A stretch of 14,341 nt of DNA, from the NCBI GenBank assembly GCA_029098205.1, contig JAQXNW010000134.1, forward strand, positions 1-14,341, written 5' to 3'. The DNA comes from Eubacteriales bacterium. GTDB lineage: Bacteria > Bacillota > Clostridia > Peptostreptococcales > Anaerovoracaceae. Made by a program: the position numbers and the translations under genes. Of this stretch, positions 12,897-14,341 are shown piece after piece. The number at the start of each line of letters is the position of its first letter. Positions within the stretch are counted from its first letter, which is position 1. The notes beneath the pieces were generated by a model. It ran no database searches and was not told where the DNA came from. It worked only from the letters and a program-made list of their open reading frames with translations.

Positions 12897-14341
12897 ATGA
12901 GACTTGGAATTGATATCGGATCCACAACAGTGAAGACTGTTCTTCTGGATGAGAATAATCAAGTCGTTTATGCGCGTTATGAAAGACATATGTCGGATGT
13001 TTTTCATAAAGTGCGTGAGTTGCTTCGAAAGATGTATGAGGAAGAAGGCGACATTCCGGTACGGACGGTCATCACGGGATCGGGCGGACTTTCTTTCGCG
13101 AAGCTGGCAGGAATTCGTTTCGAACAGGAAGTCATTACATGTAGCCAGGCTGTAAAGACTTTGATCCCGAAGACGGACTGCGTGATTGAGCTTGGCGGAG
13201 AAGACGCGAAAATTACATTCTACGGGCAGACCATCGAACAAAGAATGAACGGCACCTGCGCCGGAGGAACCGGTGCTTTCATCGATCAGATGGCCATTCT
13301 GCTGAATACGGATGCGGCAGGTCTTAATGAAGCGTCGAAGGATTATAGGATCATTTATCCGATTGCCGCTAGATGCGGCGTTTTCGCAAAGACAGACATC
13401 CAGCCGCTGATCAATGACGGTGCTTCTGTACCGGATCTTGCGGCTTCTATCTTTCAGGCGGTCGTGAACCAGACAATAAGCGGCCTCGCATGCGGACATC
13501 CGATCCGCGGCAATGTCGCTTTTTTAGGCGGTCCGCTTTCCTTCCTTTCAGAGCTTCGGAAACGTTTTATTGAAACATTGAAGTTGCCGGAGGATCAGGT
13601 GATTTTCCCGGAGCACGCCAGAAACTTTGTTGCGATCGGCGCCGCGATGCTTGCGGATCATGAAGAAGAAATTTCTTTGTCCGTTCTGATCGACCGGATT
13701 GAGCATATTGATCCTTCCGATATGTCTGATACCCGGAGAATCGATGCTCTTTTCGCGGATGAAAATGAATACAGAGAATTTGTGCAGCGTCATGATAAAG
13801 ATAGAATCAAACGGAAGGACATCAAAAAAACGCAGGGGAAGCTTTTCCTTGGCATAGACGCAGGTTCGACCACGACCAAGGCCGCGGTAACCGATTCGGA
13901 CAGAAATCTTGTTTTTTCGGAATATCTGAGCAATGAAGGAAATCCGGTCGAGGTTGTGCGGAAAATATTAAACGATCTTTATGACCAGCTTCCTGCAGAT
14001 TCATATATCGCGAATACGTGCGTGACGGGATACGGAGAAGGACTGATCCGTGCGGGGTTCCGTGCGGATATGGGCGAAATCGAAACGATGGCGCATTACA
14101 AAGCCGCGCAGTATTTCCGGCCGGATGTCGATTTTATTCTCGATATCGGCGGGCAGGATATGAAGTGCATGAAGATCAAGGACGGCGCGATCTATAATAT
14201 CATGCTGAACGAGGCCTGCTCCTCCGGATGCGGTTCTTTCCTCGAGACGTACGCGAAGTCTGTGAATATGAATACGCAGGCATTCGCGAAAGAAGCGCTT
14301 TATTCGAAGAGCCCGGTGGATCTCGGTACGCGCTGCACCGT
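12897..14341 (+). CDS. Acyl-CoA dehydratase activase-related protein, N-terminal part (3' end outside window)
   Basis: The frame is open from ATG 12897 to the window edge, 481 codons without a stop. Two tandem ASKHA-type ATPase domains of the BadF/BadG/HgdC family are visible. Domain 1 has GIDIGSTTVK at 4-13, ELGGED at 98-103, and cysteines C121 (NGTCAGGTGAF) and C160 (ARCGVFAKTDIQPL). Domain 2 has GIDAGSTTTK at 319-328, DIGGQD at 416-421, and cysteines C441 (NEACSSGCGSF) and C480 (GTRC at the edge). Both pairs are 39 residues apart, as in the [4Fe-4S] activator of 2-hydroxyglutaryl-CoA dehydratase, where a cluster bridges two subunits and drives ATP-dependent electron transfer. Two-copy proteins of this kind are normally very large (about 1400 residues), with a dehydratase-like C-terminal part that would lie beyond the edge. 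Their substrate is not established. AAGAGGTG supports the start. Confidence 0.88.
   Translation, partial: MRLGIDIGSTTVKTVLLDENNQVVYARYERHMSDVFHKVRELLRKMYEEEGDIPVRTVITGSGGLSFAKLAGIRFEQEVITCSQAVKTLIPKTDCVIELGGEDAKITFYGQTIEQRMNGTCAGGTGAFIDQMAILLNTDAAGLNEASKDYRIIYPIAARCGVFAKTDIQPLINDGASVPDLAASIFQAVVNQTISGLACGHPIRGNVAFLGGPLSFLSELRKRFIETLKLPEDQVIFPEHARNFVAIGAAMLADHEEEISLSVLIDRIEHIDPSDMSDTRRIDALFADENEYREFVQRHDKDRIKRKDIKKTQGKLFLGIDAGSTTTKAAVTDSDRNLVFSEYLSNEGNPVEVVRKILNDLYDQLPADSYIANTCVTGYGEGLIRAGFRADMGEIETMAHYKAAQYFRPDVDFILDIGGQDMKCMKIKDGAIYNIMLNEACSSGCGSFLETYAKSVNMNTQAFAKEALYSKSPVDLGTRCT

Noticed and set aside
12879..13499. Minus-strand open frame of 206 codons
   Set aside because: It is the shadow of the well-supported activase gene on the + strand, has no recognisable motif, and no ribosome binding site stands out.

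Overview
The window reads as an ordinary, densely packed chromosomal segment of an anaerobic low-to-mid GC Firmicute of the class Clostridia. Three things support this: the order dgt - dnaG - rpoD(sigA) - trmK - nif3, a bacterial type A RNase P RNA (Bacilli normally carry type B), and a large acyl-CoA dehydratase activase-type iron-sulfur ATPase, a family of strict anaerobes. I infer a Lachnospiraceae-like or related lineage. The genus cannot be read from the sequence. All recognised genes lie on the + strand, gaps are short, and several start/stop codons overlap. Pro is mostly CCG and Arg often CGG throughout, and no stretch looks foreign in composition.

Layout. 1-2169: the end of a dTDP-L-rhamnose operon, rfbB (5' part outside the window), rfbD and rfbC, which turns dTDP-glucose into dTDP-rhamnose for surface polysaccharide. 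2249-4800: murI (D-glutamate for peptidoglycan), an M16 zinc peptidase and dut (dUTPase), the last two overlapping. 4801-5002: a spacer without a gene. 5003-10950: a macromolecular-synthesis block of dgt (dNTPase), dnaG (primase), rpoD (primary sigma factor), trmK (tRNA m1A22 methyltransferase) and nif3. The last four are close enough for one transcript with translational coupling. 10961-11305: rnpB, with a good extended -10 promoter that overlaps the nif3 stop codon and a probable terminator after it. 11383-12777: a MATE-family efflux transporter. 12778-12896: a probable terminator and two hairpins. 12897 to the end: the N-terminal 481 residues of a two-copy acyl-CoA dehydratase activase-related protein, cut by the window edge.

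Functionally, dut and dgt control dUTP and dNTP pools beside primase and the housekeeping sigma factor, while trmK and rnpB belong to tRNA maturation and modification. The rhamnose genes and murI supply the cell envelope.

I found no phage, insertion sequence, CRISPR array, toxin-antitoxin pair or defence cluster, and no clearly new multi-gene system. The points most worth a second look are: the L15 loop of rnpB, which seems to lack the usual GGU; the asymmetric duplicated ATPase sites of the activase and the structured leader before it; the 55-residue purely acidic block in the sigma factor; and the promoter built into the nif3 stop codon.
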